This document shows positions 63,162-64,000 of a stretch of DNA of 64,000 nucleotides, piece after piece. The DNA is taken from assembly GCF_014646255.1 (NCBI RefSeq), contig NZ_BMNC01000002.1, positions 1 to 64,000 of the forward strand. Reading direction: 5' to 3'. Numbering within the stretch: position 1 is the first letter of the stretch; the number at the start of each line of letters is the position of its first letter. This DNA is from Lentzea pudingi. Its GTDB lineage: Bacteria > Actinomycetota > Actinomycetes > Mycobacteriales > Pseudonocardiaceae. Below the pieces are notes generated by a model, which made no database searches, was not told the DNA's origin, and saw only the letters and a list, made by a program, of their open reading frames with translations. A program made the translations under genes and the position numbers.

Positions 63162-63220
63162 TGTCGGACCTCCCGAGTACGTTGAAACGCAGGGGTTCCC
63201 GATCAAGGGGGACCCCTGCG
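63162..63220. repeat. Dispersed motif copy plus hairpin
   Basis: Bases 63162-63201 align without gaps to 29784-29823, with 29 of 40 identical by my count and GGGGTTCCCG fully conserved at the end. An 8-bp stem, CGCAGGGG/CCCCTGCG, extends with one mismatch across 63188-63220. It lies between the phospholipase and DUF1963 genes and may act as a terminator for the former or hold the promoter of the latter. Confidence 0.6.
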
Positions 63221-63239
63221 TCAGCTTGGGGGAGCGGTC

Positions 63240-63998
63240 ATGAACACGAACACGAACGACGACGCCTGGGCGAGGCCTTCGGTGCGCCTGCACCCGCGGC
63301 CCGGCACCCCGGCCATCACCGACAGCCACATCGGCGGCCCCGTGCTCTGGCCGCGGGACGAGCCGTGGCCGCACTGCGACGGAACCACCCACACGGACCA
63401 GGGCTTCGACACGGGTGACACGCGCGGCGTGCGCAACGCCTTCACCGCCGCGGTGCAGCTCTACCGCAGGGACTACCCGGAGTTGCCGTTCCCGGACGGC
63501 ACGGACCTGTTCCAGCTCCTGATCTGCCCGTTGTTCCACGAACCGGACGTCAACACGTTCTGGCCGGACGTCCGCCTGGTGTGGCGCGACTCCACGACGG
63601 TGACGGAGGTACTCGCCGCTCCGCCGACGCCCGCGGCGTTCGAGCCGATGCACCTCGCACGGCCGTGCGTGCTCAGTCCGTGCCGGCGCGTCGAACACCC
63701 CACCGTGCACGAAGCCCCGGAGGGCGCCTCCCGGAGCGACTGGTCCGAGGTCGCGGTGTCGACCAAGATCGGTGGCTGGGCGTTCTGGTACGCGAGCGGG
63801 CCCGGCGACATGGAGTGCCCGGAGTGCGGGGCCTACCGCGAGCTGCTGCTGGCGTTGCACACGTACGAACGCGCCGAGCCCGAGTTCTGCTTCGAACCCG
63901 AGGCCAGGCCGGTGGGCTGGGACTTCAACGACGGAGCGCTGAACGTCTGGGTGTGCCCCGAGAACGTCCACCACCCCGTCAAGGTGATGTCCGAGTAG
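63240..63998 (+). CDS. DUF1963-like protein
   Basis: The 252-residue protein shows the DUF1963/YwqG-like pattern: SHIGGPVLWPRDEPWPHCDG near residue 29, VQLYRRDYPELPFPDGTDLF and KIGGWAFWYASGPGDMECPE, with a Cys pair in MECPECG. Such proteins are often lone or near polymorphic-toxin immunity genes; the function is unknown. GGGGGAG lies 7 nt before the ATG. The stop is two bases from the window end. Confidence 0.75.
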   Translation: MNTNTNDDAWARPSVRLHPRPGTPAITDSHIGGPVLWPRDEPWPHCDGTTHTDQGFDTGDTRGVRNAFTAAVQLYRRDYPELPFPDGTDLFQLLICPLFHEPDVNTFWPDVRLVWRDSTTVTEVLAAPPTPAAFEPMHLARPCVLSPCRRVEHPTVHEAPEGASRSDWSEVAVSTKIGGWAFWYASGPGDMECPECGAYRELLLALHTYERAEPEFCFEPEARPVGWDFNDGALNVWVCPENVHHPVKVMSE

Positions 63999-64000
63999 TC

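Overview
The window is high-GC DNA (roughly 70% by eye) from an actinomycete. Gene order and protein signatures point to the order Pseudonocardiales (Lentzea/Saccharothrix/Actinosynnema-like). The genus is inference. The evidence is an actinobacterial division and cell-wall (dcw) cluster with a DAP-type MurE, MraZ, an FtsL-like protein with a long Pro-rich tail, SigD/ShbA-type sigma factors, a ClgR-PspA-PspM stress module, and many GTG/TTG or apparently leaderless starts.

Region 1 (1-22 kb) is the dcw cluster, read leftward: mraZ, rsmH, ftsL, ftsI, murE, murF, mraY, murD, ftsW, murG, murC, ftsQ, ftsZ. Most genes overlap by 1-4 nt. The cluster is interrupted twice. A universal stress protein and a secreted GHL15-like glycosidase sit between ftsI and murE. 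A secreted lectin, a DinB-like protein, a phytoene-desaturase-like enzyme and two small ORFs sit between ftsQ and ftsZ. The mraZ promoter carries four GTGG boxes at an exact 10-bp period. Similar arrays face the opposite way toward a divergent moxR-DUF58-transglutaminase operon (22-27 kb), which ends at a strong terminator.

Region 2 (27-42 kb) is accessory or house-keeping: DUF3040, a galactose-binding-like protein coupled to a Tat-exported PhoD phosphatase, a repeat-rich intergenic region, a large subtilisin-like protease, an M48 metalloprotease with a helical partner, a second repeat-rich gap, an AbiEi-like protein, an SOS-boxed DNA polymerase IV, and a divergent amidohydrolase/glutamine-synthetase pair that resembles a split FluG.

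Region 3 (41.5-45 kb) packs three closely related SigD/ShbA-type sigma factors, a fourth divergent sigma-like protein and a methyltransferase into about 3.4 kb.

Region 4 (45-56 kb) holds a methyltransferase, a ParA-like ATPase, an Nei-type glycosylase, a cytochrome P450, pyrD with a tail-to-tail NCS2 permease, pspM-pspA, clgR with its own ClgR-type box, and rimO-pgsA-cinA.

Region 5 (56-64 kb) is the most unusual. A lower-GC AAA15 ATPase plus RloB-like gene pair, an AbiL-type defence candidate, is inserted between rimO and an ArgA-like acetyltransferase. It is followed by a five-gene overlapping operon: a MerR regulator, a TOMM leader-binding E1-like protein, a four-helix membrane protein whose N-terminus carries eight consecutive cysteines, a YcaO cyclodehydratase and a SagB-like dehydrogenase. 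This looks like an azole-forming RiPP pathway whose candidate precursor is fused to a membrane domain. A secreted phospholipase A2 and a DUF1963-like protein close the window. I saw no rRNA, tRNA or CRISPR array.
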